DNA of 64,000 bases from Chthoniobacteraceae bacterium (GTDB lineage: Bacteria > Verrucomicrobiota > Verrucomicrobiia > Chthoniobacterales > Chthoniobacteraceae), in the NCBI GenBank assembly GCA_028293625.1, contig JAQGOL010000010.1, positions 1-64,000 of the forward strand, written 5' to 3'. Shown here piece after piece: positions 18,771 through 29,800 of this stretch (its first letter is position 1; every line of letters begins with the position of its first letter). Under the pieces are notes generated by a model. It was not told the DNA's origin and searched no databases. It saw nothing but the letters and a program-made list of their open reading frames with translations. The position numbers and the translations under genes are program-made.

Positions 18771-21700
18771 TTAAGGAAGAACGAATTTACGGTTTCCGGG
18801 CAGAACGCTATTGGTTGGTTTGGTAGAGGAAACAATTGCTCCATCTACAAGACCGCCATCGGAAACAGGTTCGGAAACAGGAATACCGAACTTGTTAAGG
18901 TAAGCAAATGGTAATGAACTCTTATCCGTGCCGGCGTCGCCGCCGGAATTTACAATCACTCTGTCGATGGTATGAATTGAAGCAATTCGTTCCACGCTGC
19001 CGGCAACAGCCGACATGATGTTGCGAGCTGTGATGTCGGTCAGGTCGCCATTAACGGCATGAAAGGCCGGCAGCGATTTGAAAATGGAGCCGCTGAGCGA
19101 GTCAAATCCCACAAAGACCGATTTAAGCCGGCCCGCGCCACCTACGACAACGCCGACGTTGCCGACATTATCGCCAACAAATCCCTGCACAAAGAGATCG
19201 CGCAGACGCTCATCGATGAAGTCGGCAATTTTCTGGCCCTGATTAAGATTGTTGTAGGATTTGATCGGGACGGTCGGGTCGATATTTCCGATGTTTCCAT
19301 CAAAACGGGAATTAGTGACTGAGCCGCCTTTACCAACAAACGTTACTGAATCACCCACCGTGCCATAATGGGTGGTATCACCTCCGTTGCCGGCGATAAG
19401 GTCGATGTGACTTCCAATACCACCGGACTGGAACATGTTGCTAATGCTTCCGCCATCGCCGCCACGGCCGACACGGCCGCCAAACGCTTTTTGCGACTGG
19501 TCAGGCGAGGGGTCACGCGGATTGGCGATAAAGGCTCCCGCGTCGCCGCCAGCGCCCGCGATAATCAGCGCTTTGGAGAGTGAGGTTCCTCCGACGTCGA
19601 GGCGGACAGTGCTGATGCCTCCGCCCTTGCCGCCAGTGGAAAGCCCGCTGCCACCGGCACCGGCCGCGACCACAAATGGTCCGTCTGAATTGCCGCTCAC
19701 AACGCTCGAGACTGAGCCGCCGGCTCCACCACCGCCGCCCGAACTTAATCCGCCGGGTCCGGCAATGATCCGGTTGTAATCATAAACCGTGGCGCGAGTG
19801 GAAATAATACTGCCGCCGATTGAAAGGGGCACACCATCGATTAAAGGCGCCTCGCCCAATGTCTTGGTTCCTTTGGAGGGGGTGGTGATATCGCGCACAT
19901 CCCCACCGCGGCCACCGGTTCCCTTGGTTGCGTCGCCGCCTGCGCCCGCCAGAAAGCTGAGCACCGCCGGGGCATCCTGGGTGGACGGTTGATTGACAAA
20001 AGTAACCACGTCGCCGCCAGCGCCGCCGGAGAGGCCGTCACCGCCATTACCTGCCCGCAGGTAGATGTCGCCACTCATCAGGTTATTATTTACCCCAAAG
20101 CGGAACGGACTCGTGTTGGTCACGCTGCCGCCTTTGCCTCCAGCTCCGGAGACCGAGGTGCCCGCGTCACCCGCCACGTAGTTGATGATGCCGGCGGAAT
20201 CGCCGCGAAACACGAGATCGAAGAGGCCGTGGTAGTTGGTGATGTTGCCACCATTGCCACCAGCTGTAATTCCATTGCCGCCCTTGCCCGCATAGATTTG
20301 CTGAAAGGATTCGCGGTTGTCGGCGAATTGCGCGACGCCATGGCCGATCACTGAACCGCCATTTCCGCCTACTTTCCCTGGTCCGCCATCGCCGGCTACC
20401 AAAAGGACGCCTTCATCAAGGGCATTTGCGATCAGGCTTCCACCGGCGCCACCGGCGCCGGAGACACCAAATCCGCCACTACCGGCGCGCAACGTAGTCT
20501 CGGTGCCAAAACGGGCGGTATTCTCGACAAAATGAATGGAAGTTCCAAGAATCCCGCCGCCGACTCCGCCTGTCGTGAATCCGTCTCCGCCACGGCCACC
20601 AGTCAGGAGGACCGTGCCTTCGTAGGCAATGTTTGCAGGCAGCGTAATGTTGAGTGCTCCAAAGAGGGTTTGGGAACTAATCCCCTGTCCATTGAGCAGA
20701 TTAAGCTGAGCCAGGCTGCCTCCCAGGAAGCCGCCTACTCCGCCGCGTCCAATGACGCCGTTGCCGCCGTCGCCGGCTGAAATTTTGATATAATGTTCGG
20801 CCTCCGGAGTGAAGCTGAGTCCATAAGCGCCACTTGAGAAGATGTCGTGAAGCCGCAGAGGATTCACCGAAGGCATGGCCGTTACGTAATTGGCAACGGC
20901 GGTAGTCGACGTATCAAAGAAATGGGTGTCAAAGGCGACAACACTGACATCGGCGCCGCTTGGCCTTTGCAAAGTAGACGCAAGTTCATTGACCAAATCG
21001 ACGCCTGGATTTCCCGTAATCACAGGAGGGAGGCCCAGCCCGGGCGTCTGCGCCAGCTTGATATCCCAGATTGAAAGTTCAATCACCAGGTATGGCAGCC
21101 CATCTCCGGCGATACCGAGATCAAGAACCGCCACATCGTCCGGCCTGAATCCGGCGAGATCATCGCCGAGTTCCGCGATATTGGTCGCGCGAATAGCGTG
21201 GATCGCGGTGGTGTCGTCCAAGCCGTTGGTGCCAAAGTAATAGCCCCGGTTATCCGACGGGCTGCCCGGGTTGTAAGTAACGATTGTGCCGTTTCCAAGA
21301 CCGGTGCCCGAGACGGCCACCATATAACCTTCGGGATCTCCCGTGATGGCAACGAAATCGGCTTTGCCATCCTTATCAAAATCAACGACTGTAAAGTCCC
21401 GAACAAAAGCCGGCACCAGGTTGATCTTATCCGCTCCCAGGATGCGGTTGGTATCGACACTCCCGTAGGAAATTGAACCACGCTGCGGCCCATAGATGCT
21501 CTTTTGCGAGAAATCGAAAAGCCGTGAGCTATTGGAAACCTGGCTGCCGAGCGGCTGCGCCATGATCACATCGTGAGTTGCGTCGGTGGAAAGCGCTGTC
21601 GACTCAAGACGCCCATTGTCGCCGCCCAACAATACAAATGGGACATACGGATTGGCGCCCACGGGAGGTTCACCTTTTCCTTTGGAACCGATATCCGCGT

Positions 21701-23774
21701 AAAATTGCCCGGTCAGTTTTCCAGCCTCCCGATCGGGAGTGAGGACCATGACCACTTCAGTAGGAGGCAGGAGCGGCCCTTTTGCAATGTAGGTTGCCAC
21801 CACGGCGATGTCTGTGTAGCCGTCGCCATCAAAGTCACCTACAGCGATATCGTTGATAGCGTTGGCTGAACGCACATAGTCATACTGATTGCTCAGGAGC
21901 AGCCCACCCGCAGGATCTCCAGCCGCCAGGGAAGGGAGCGGGCTGATCCGCGCGGTGTAGAATCCAAGGAAATCGTCCTTGCCGTTGTGATTAAGATCTT
22001 CGGCAATACTGAGCCCATTCGCGTTTGCGTCCTCCCATTTCGCGAGGAAAACCATGATTCCGGCAAAGTTGCCGACATCCGAGGAGGCGACCACGACATC
22101 CTGATGGCCGTCGCCATTAAAGTCGCCCACTGCCAGCGCTTCCGCGCTGATCGGCCCATCGAGATAGATCCGGATTGGCGCACCGGTATTAGGATCGACT
22201 CGGAAACCGGTGGTTGGATCGCTGAATTGAACGACCAGCTGTTCAGGCTCGGACGTGGTGAAAACCACGTCGGAATACCCATCCTCATCGAAATCGACAG
22301 GGATGCTGCGACCGATAACCCCTGCGCCAGCCTGGCCAAATGCCAGCAATTTGCCGGTAACCGGATCGTGTTTTCCATCGTGGGTTGTAGCGACCACCGC
22401 GCGTCCGTATTCGACCGTCCCCTCGGGCGTGGTGATGACCGCTTTAGTCAGGCTCGCACCATTGCCACCGGCCACAAATCCCGAGCCGCCGTCGCCCAGT
22501 TCAATTGAAAAGGCGCCATTGACATTCAGATTGGCCAGAGGCGCCGCGCCAGGTGCCGGCTTGGTTACAGGGATAACCTCACCGGTTGGTCCAACCGTGA
22601 AGGTCGGAATGACACCAAGACCGATATTGCCGCCATCGCCACCGTTGCCTGTGGTCCCGATACCGCCGCTTCCGATCTTCAAAGTGACTTTGCCCGTCAC
22701 GGATCCGAGATCGCTAAAGTTTAGGATGGAACCGCCGGTGCCACCGGAAGCACCGCGTCCGCCGTCCCCGGCAACAATCTGATAGCCCGAAGCGTTTTCC
22801 CCATTCAGAATGACCGTGTCAATATTGCCGCCGCGCGCGCCGAAGCCGCCCGTGCCGCTATAGAGGCCGCTGATGTTGAAGGTCGAGCCGGTCGTGCCAC
22901 GCACGTTGTAGATGTCGCCGCCAACCTGTCCCGCCGGAGGGGCAAATGTACGGAGGGTCCCCTGCAGATCGTCGCCGGCGGAAATGCCGAAACTGAAATA
23001 TTCGCTTGAAGCTGTCGAGCCGGTGCGGATGGCGCCAATGGTCGACTTGGTGGCAAGATAGAAATCGAGACCGACACCGTCGAAATTGTCGGCTTGCAGA
23101 ATGGTGCCCGCCGTATCGACCAGCAGACCGCTCCTGAGATCGCCAGCCACACCAAAGCCTTTGCCGGCGAGGATCTGACCGTGGATGGAATAACTGGTCA
23201 GTGCCAGCCGGAGCCCGATATCCACATCATCGACCGTGCCATCCTGGTTCTGGTCCGTGATATCGAATTCCGTCAGGGAGCGAAGGGTAATCGACTCAAT
23301 CACCGAGTTATTGAGAATCAGACCGTCGCCTTTGAGGAAGATATCGTTGTTACTCCCGTTATTATCGGAATCACTCAGAGTGGTATCCGCATCGAGATTG
23401 GTGACGATATCGCCATGGATATCAATGAAAGAGGTAAAACGCAGGCCGTCGCCGGCCGCAATTCCAGTAATCTCGTTGTAATCGACTTCCGAGTTCCCGT
23501 TCAGATCGGTCGTGAAGACGATCATCTGGCCTTTTTCAACCAGCAAAAGATAGCTGCCGCTGCGCGCTCCCGAACCGGTCGTCAGCACTTGGCCCGCTTT
23601 GAGCAGGATCGGACTGCCGTGCTGGGCATGCACGAAATGCTGATCGTGGAAAGGATCCTGATCGTAGGCAAGCTCAGCGTCTTTGACGGTCGGCAAGGCT
23701 GGTGTCAAAACAGCGGCCGGGGCAATGCGCGCTTCAAGAGCTTCGATGCTGTGGGGAGTTCTCTTTTTGAACAT
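18771..23774 (-). CDS. Giant LEPR-XLL-type surface protein with glycine-rich and FG-GAP repeats
   Basis: The protein has 1667 residues. The N terminus MFKKRTPHSIEALEARIAPA carries a LEPR-XLL-like motif, the short N-terminal signature of very large exported proteins in Planctomycetes and Verrucomicrobia. A globular region at about 40-260 contains Ca-binding-type loops (TDLNGNSEVDYNEITG, DQNQDGTVDDVDIG). A glycine-rich repeat block (GNGGDGGNIG-type, about 290-460) follows. FG-GAP/VCBS-like repeats at about 480-910 (DFDEDGYSDVVF, GDFNGDGHQDVVVAS, GDFDGDGYTDIAVV, DFDKDGKADFVAI) suggest a calcium-loaded beta-propeller. A second glycine-rich block at about 1020-1450 precedes a non-repetitive C-terminal 200 residues. 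No PEP-CTERM, LPxTG or type-IX sorting signal is seen at the C terminus. Function is unknown; adhesion or matrix is the likeliest guess. It lies 35 bases after the 2779-residue paralog. Confidence 0.9.
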   Translation of the reverse strand: MFKKRTPHSIEALEARIAPAAVLTPALPTVKDAELAYDQDPFHDQHFVHAQHGSPILLKAGQVLTTGSGARSGSYLLLVEKGQMIVFTTDLNGNSEVDYNEITGIAAGDGLRFTSFIDIHGDIVTNLDADTTLSDSDNNGSNNDIFLKGDGLILNNSVIESITLRSLTEFDITDQNQDGTVDDVDIGLRLALTSYSIHGQILAGKGFGVAGDLRSGLLVDTAGTILQADNFDGVGLDFYLATKSTIGAIRTGSTASSEYFSFGISAGDDLQGTLRTFAPPAGQVGGDIYNVRGTTGSTFNISGLYSGTGGFGARGGNIDTVILNGENASGYQIVAGDGGRGASGGTGGSILNFSDLGSVTGKVTLKIGSGGIGTTGNGGDGGNIGLGVIPTFTVGPTGEVIPVTKPAPGAAPLANLNVNGAFSIELGDGGSGFVAGGNGASLTKAVITTPEGTVEYGRAVVATTHDGKHDPVTGKLLAFGQAGAGVIGRSIPVDFDEDGYSDVVFTTSEPEQLVVQFSDPTTGFRVDPNTGAPIRIYLDGPISAEALAVGDFNGDGHQDVVVASSDVGNFAGIMVFLAKWEDANANGLSIAEDLNHNGKDDFLGFYTARISPLPSLAAGDPAGGLLLSNQYDYVRSANAINDIAVGDFDGDGYTDIAVVATYIAKGPLLPPTEVVMVLTPDREAGKLTGQFYADIGSKGKGEPPVGANPYVPFVLLGGDNGRLESTALSTDATHDVIMAQPLGSQVSNSSRLFDFSQKSIYGPQRGSISYGSVDTNRILGADKINLVPAFVRDFTVVDFDKDGKADFVAITGDPEGYMVAVSGTGLGNGTIVTYNPGSPSDNRGYYFGTNGLDDTTAIHAIRATNIAELGDDLAGFRPDDVAVLDLGIAGDGLPYLVIELSIWDIKLAQTPGLGLPPVITGNPGVDLVNELASTLQRPSGADVSVVAFDTHFFDTSTTAVANYVTAMPSVNPLRLHDIFSSGAYGLSFTPEAEHYIKISAGDGGNGVIGRGGVGGFLGGSLAQLNLLNGQGISSQTLFGALNITLPANIAYEGTVLLTGGRGGDGFTTGGVGGGILGTSIHFVENTARFGTETTLRAGSGGFGVSGAGGAGGSLIANALDEGVLLVAGDGGPGKVGGNGGSVIGHGVAQFADNRESFQQIYAGKGGNGITAGGNGGNITNYHGLFDLVFRGDSAGIINYVAGDAGTSVSGAGGKGGSVTNTSPFRFGVNNNLMSGDIYLRAGNGGDGLSGGAGGDVVTFVNQPSTQDAPAVLSFLAGAGGDATKGTGGRGGDVRDITTPSKGTKTLGEAPLIDGVPLSIGGSIISTRATVYDYNRIIAGPGGLSSGGGGGAGGSVSSVVSGNSDGPFVVAAGAGGSGLSTGGKGGGISTVRLDVGGTSLSKALIIAGAGGDAGAFIANPRDPSPDQSQKAFGGRVGRGGDGGSISNMFQSGGIGSHIDLIAGNGGDTTHYGTVGDSVTFVGKGGSVTNSRFDGNIGNIDPTVPIKSYNNLNQGQKIADFIDERLRDLFVQGFVGDNVGNVGVVVGGAGRLKSVFVGFDSLSGSIFKSLPAFHAVNGDLTDITARNIMSAVAGSVERIASIHTIDRVIVNSGGDAGTDKSSLPFAYLNKFGIPVSEPVSDGGLVDGAIVSSTKPTNSVLPGNRKFVLP

Positions 23775-23809
23775 AACGAGGGGAGATTGGGAGGCTGCGC
23801 GGCGCTGGC

Positions 23810-26800
23810 TTAGATCCGATTGTTGCTATCGAAGAATCCGTTGGCGGTAAATTTCGCCTCGGGAATGAAGTTGATGGTGGCTTGGTCGAGTATTTTGGCC
23901 ATCACGATGCCGTCGATCGGAAGGTCGCCTTCATTGAAGCCAGGCAGGCCGTTCTTCTCGAAGTAATGGAAGACGTTTGAGTCAATTTCGTTGAAGTCCT
24001 TGATTGCTCCCACCAGGGAACCGTCCGCGTATTTCTGAGGAACAAACGCGCCTTTGGTAATGAAGTTAACAGTCTGAACTTCACGAGCCGTGGAGTCTCC
24101 CTCGATGTTGGCCACCACGGGCAGCGGCGCAAGCGTCTGCGCGGCTTCAATCCTAATCGGATCGTTATCGCCCTCAAAGGTGAAGCTGAAGCTGCTATTT
24201 TCGCCCAGAACCACTTCCTTGATACCGCCGAGCGCAATAATCGATGGCAGCACATTGAGCGCGTCACGGATCTCGATGGCCGATGAATTTGGCCTCAGGA
24301 TGGTTGTCGTATCGCCCCCGTAGCTAAGAACATAGTCGCCCTGCTCATAGACGTCGACCCGCTGATTTTCATGCGTGTAGACCTTTCCGTGAATCAACGG
24401 CTGGTCAACGCTCTCAGTGAACTTGACGATCACGTTATTAGGCAGAGTGCTAGCGCTGAGGTCCACATTTACAAACGAAACGCCATCCAGGGCGGCATCA
24501 AGTTCGCCAATTGGCGTTGAACCGGGCAGACGTTCAGTGGCGCCAAAACTGTTTTTGGTACCAATGATGTTCGGTTGATCTCCAAACACTCCGAAATCGA
24601 TTCGATAGATTCCAGGAGCGATATCGATCACGGTCACCTTGCCTGTGCCGTTGCCGAGAGCCTTGATGCTCGGCAAGGCATTCAACGCGTCCTGGATTTG
24701 AAGCGAAGTCGCATCCCCATTGATTGGAGCGGTCGTATCGGCGCCAAATGTGAGGCGGATCCTCCCGTTTTCAACAGCCCCGAAGTGGTGAAGATTGAGC
24801 AATTGCTGCTCGGCGGTGGAGTCGGTGCCCGCGGTCACTTCATTGATATCAACGGGGGTTTCAACGGCAACAGTGGCGATGGTGCTGATAGCGCTTTGAT
24901 TGCCAAGATCATTAAAGTCGATCGTGAAGCCGGTGGCCACTCCGGGAGTGGCTACCACATTGACACTTCCCTCGTTATTACTGCGCAGCACTTTGATGCT
25001 CGCCAACGCTTCCAGGGCGGCGTCGACTTCGGCAGCCGTGGCGCCAACCTTGAGCGCCTTGGTCGGCTCGCCATTGACTACGAGGCGGAATAGGGCGTTC
25101 TGAAGCGTGCCGACTTCGCCAAAGCTCACCGTCTGCTGCTCGTGATGTCCGCCAAAACCAATCAGGCTTGGTTGATCACCCGGATTATTGAAGGTGACGC
25201 TGAAGGTGTTATTGGCGCCGGCATCAACCTTGACTCCGCCTGCAGCAATGATCGAGGCAATCCCATTGAGGGCAGCCTGAACATCGGCAGCGGAGGCGCT
25301 TGATGTAAGAATGTTGGTGGTGCTGGCGGTGACAAGCCCGGCATCGGAGCGATCAAAGCGCAGCTGGAATTCGCCGCCTGCGTTGACCACATCTGCCAGG
25401 TTGATCGTCTGCACTTCATTCACAGCGGCCGCCCCTTTGACGGTCTCAGCCACCGGCACGAGGATGCCCGCGCTCCCGGCTGCGTTTTCCACCGAATTAA
25501 TGATGCGATCGGCGGCCACCAGACTCCGTCCGCTTAGTGTGGGACGATCGCCGAATGTATTGAAGTCGACCGTAAAGGTGCCGGTGGAGGTCTCCGTGAC
25601 AACAACAGCGCCAGTGCGATCCGAACGTGTTCCTTTGACGCTCTCCAAAGCATTAAGGGCAGCCTGGACTTCGGCAGCCGAAGCCGTGACGGAAATGGCG
25701 CCAGTTGTCAGCCCGTTGTAAGTGAGGTTGAATTTTCCACCGCTTACATTGTGCAGTTCGCCAAGCACGATTTTCTGCGTTTCATGATTGGCGACGCCGC
25801 CTCCATTGCCGCTAAGTGAAGGAATATCGCCGAAGCTGTTAAACGTGACGGCAAACTGACCCGGCGCGGGGGATGTGACCGTCGCCCCGCCCGCGGCTTG
25901 CACGCTGTAGAGCGCGTTGATGGCAGTTTGAACCTGCGCCGCCGTTGCCGTGGCTGGCAATGGGTTTGTTGTGAAGGTGCCAAATTTAAGAACGAACTCT
26001 CCGCCCGAAGTACCGGCAATCGTGCCGAGATCGACTGTCTGCACTTCATGCAGACTGACAATCGCTTCAATCGCTGTCTTGTCGTCGACCGTATTGAAGG
26101 TGACGTCGTAGCCATTGGCCCCCTCAGTGACGGTCACTCCTTGTGCATTCTGCACGGTCGAAAGCCCATTGAGAGCCGCCGCAACCTGGCTGGCTGAAGC
26201 GCCAAATGCCAGCGGCGCCGTCGAGAGTGATCCGAATGCAAGGGTGAACTGGCCATTCGGGGCAGCTGCCAGCGCCGAGAGATCGATATGCTGAACTTCC
26301 TTGGTGGTCGCGTCGCCTTTGGTGGTCTCGGAGACAGGAGCGAGGAACGGGGCGCCGCCTTGTTTTTCTGAGACAAGAACCGGCACCTGTGAACCGTCAT
26401 GGGTTTGCGTAACGAGCACCGGATAACGATCTGTCGTGACCGCCCCGTCAGCTCTGACAAGCGCCTGATCACCGAAGATATTAAACTCGATATCGAACTT
26501 ACCGGGCTGGCCGGCAATAGCAGTTACGATGACTTTACCGGTTCCATCGGTACGAGTCTGGATAACAGCTGGCAGCTTATTGAGCGCCGCGGCAATATCC
26601 GCCGCGCTGGCGGTGACAGGAAGCGGTTCGCTGGTTTGTCCGGCGAAGGTAAGGTCGAAATAACCGCTGGAATAAGCCGAAAGCGATCCGAGATCGAGCT
26701 GCTGATGCTCATGCAAAGCAGTGCCGCCGGCTTTGACAATAATTGCCGGCAGATTGCCGTCAGGGCTTGGAAGGTTAAATTCGATTTGATAAACGCCGTT

Positions 26801-29800
26801 CGCGCCGCCCACCCGCACTCCCCCTTGCGCACTGATCGACCCCAACGCGTTCAGATAGTTTTGAATATCAATGGCGGTGGTCGAACCGGGCAGAGGAGGA
26901 GTCACTTCGCCATCAAACTCAAGGGTGATGTCGGTTGTCGGATCGACAAGCAACGGCGTCAGATTGAGCTTCTGAGTCTCAGGAACAATCCCTGTTCCGA
27001 TCATGTCGGGTTGATTGCCTGGGGCCGTAAAGGTAATCGTGAAAACATTGGAGCCCGCGACAGCCTCGGTGACGACGACGCCGCCAACTCCACTCACAGC
27101 CACCAACGCATTCAATTGATCCTGAATATCCTGCCGCAGAGCATTGACGCTGCCCGGAATCGGAATCACCCCGGTGGTTTCACCCGCGAAATTAAGGGTG
27201 AACGATCCGCCCAGGACCACGATTTTATTCACGTCAAGCCGGTCGACTTCAATGACAGCCGGCGTTCCGGCAACCACAGTCACCAAATCAAACCCATCGA
27301 CCGGAAGCGTGGTCGCCAGGAAACCGCCAGGCTGAGCGACTCGGACAAACCCTTCGCCCGTAATCGGGTTCATATCGCCGAAGGCGACAAACGAGACGCG
27401 GTAGGTTGAATTTGATACAAACGCCACAGTCACGCCACCCGCCGCCTTCACCGTGCCGAGCGCGTTGAGCGCGCTTTCAATGGCCGTGGCGGTCAGCGCC
27501 GTGGTAAGGCCAGCGGTCTTGATAACGCCGGTATTCTGACCATTGAAATTAAGGACATACTGCGCTCCGGCTCCGGAGAAATTGGCAACGTCGAGCGTCT
27601 GCGTCTCCTTGACCTGAGGATTTCCGTCAACGGAAACCACCGGGGGAAGTTTGAGCAGGTTGAACGGCACGGTTACCGTATCATTGCCCAGAATCGTCGT
27701 CGACCCGCCCTTGAATGCCTCAACCAAACTCAGCGAATGCTTGACCGCGAGCGAATATTCAGAGGTCACCCCGGTCGTGCCGCTCAGATCGATATGCTGA
27801 ACCTCGGGCTGGAGCGCGTCACTGGTGAGGTTAATCTTATCGCCGATTTGTCTGAAAGTGACGTCGACAACATGCGTTGGAGAAACGGTCACTGTCACGC
27901 CACCTTGCGACTTGATCGATGGCAGATTATTGAGCGCCACCGCGATTTGTGCCGCGCCTGCCGTGGCCGGCAGTTGTGGAGTGGTTTCGTTTCCGGAGCT
28001 GAGGGTAAATGTCGCTCCCGGAATGGCCGAGAGCGCTTCAAGCGAAAGCTCCTGCAGTTCAGGCACGCTGCCGGTTCCAGTCAGAGGAGGCTGATTTCCG
28101 TTCTTTCCAAAAGTGATGTCAAATTGACCGGCGCCAACCTGCACCACGGTCACGTTGCCTGCACTCGCCGCCTTGATGGAGGTAAGTCCATTCAAAGCAG
28201 CCTCGATCTCCGCGGCGGTCGCGGTTCCAAGGATGGGAGCAGTGGTGAAGATGGTCCCCGCGGCATCCTCAAAGCTTAACGTAAACTTGCTGTTTGGCAG
28301 CGTGCTCACCGAATCGAGGCTGATCCGTTGGGTTTCCTGGACCAAACGCAGACCTTCGATCTCAGATTGTGCGCCCAGAGCCTGGAAGGTGATGGTAAAG
28401 CGCGTTGCATCCAAAACGTCGACGATCACGCCGCCTGCATTCGCGATCGAAGGCACGAGATTGAGCGCAGTTTCAATGGCATCAGCCGTAGCCTGCGGAT
28501 CAACACCGATCTTCAGAGGAAGAGCGGTAGTAAAGCCGTCGAATGTCAGTGTGAACTCACCGTTGGGGAACGGGGTCAGACCCGATAGATCGAGCACTTG
28601 AATCTCGGTATCGACAGTCGATCCAGGCACCTGCTCGGTCGTCCTGAACTGCGCGGAGCCCGGCACAGGTTCAATAACAAGCACGTTCGTCTGTCCGGGG
28701 CGGAGCTCGAGCACCGGCAGGGAAATGCCGCCTTCGGTGGTTGCATCGACTGGAATGGTCTGCACCGAGCCGCGAATTTCTTCGGTCACATCGCCCGGAA
28801 CGATTTCAAGGCCGCTCAGCAGTTGCTGGTTGCCCGGATTATTAAAATGAATCTCATACCCGCGCGATTCGGTGGAAATTACCGTCACGCCTCCCGCGGC
28901 GATGATACCGCTGAGTTTGTTCAGCGCGATCTCCACGTTTGCAGCCGTGGAATTGGCTGCGAGAAGCGCTGTCTGCTGTGAACCAAAACGGATCTGGAAT
29001 TTGCCGTTCGGCACCAGCGCGTCATTGGTGGAAAGCAAAAGGGTTGAAGCGTCGCCCTGGACGTAAATATCGCCCACCTTTTCCGCCATCCGCGGGGTGT
29101 CGAGGCGACCCGCCACGATTGAGGAAATGGTATCGGCGGTCACTCCGGTCACACTGCCGTTGAGACCGGCCTTGGCCGCTGCTCCGCCCGTGCCGGCAAA
29201 CAAACCGCCCATGGTGGTATAACCGTAGGTCTGGCCGGTCCGCACACCGATATCCTGATTTTGAGCGTCAACTCCGCTGATGCTTCCTCCCAAACCGCCG
29301 GTCTTTGAGGCGCTGCCGCCGTTACCCGCCGCGACACTCTTGAAAATGGTTCCGGCCGCGACTTCGCTGACGCCGACCTTGCTGACGCTGCCACCGGCTC
29401 CGCCTTTGGATGCCGCCGGCGCATCGCCGGCATCGCCCGCTTCAAAGCGAAGCAATCCGCCGAGCGAGCCGCCCCGCGAAATCGTAATGTCGCTGATTGA
29501 ACCGCCAGGAGCAGCCTTGGTTACGGAGGGACCGCCGCCGCCGTCGCCGGCAAAAAATTGAGTCGTCTGGTTTAATCCCGAGGAAACAGCGCCGCTGACA
29601 TTGGTGATGTTACCACCGCGGCCCGCCAGTTTTCCTTCCACTGAACCGTTACCGGATTGAATCAAGATAGAACCAATCGGCGTCGGGGTAAGTGTCTCGC
29701 TTGTGCTGCCATACGTCAGGGCGACAATATCGCCGCCCGCTCCACCGTGCGCACCATTGCCGGCCATGATGACGATGTTTTTACTGGCGCGCAGTCCGGC

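Noticed and set aside
17850-18914. A 354-codon plus-strand ORF over the start of the subtilase gene
   Set aside because: It overlaps the signal peptide and pro-region of a supported gene and ends in an adjacent gene; no motif found.
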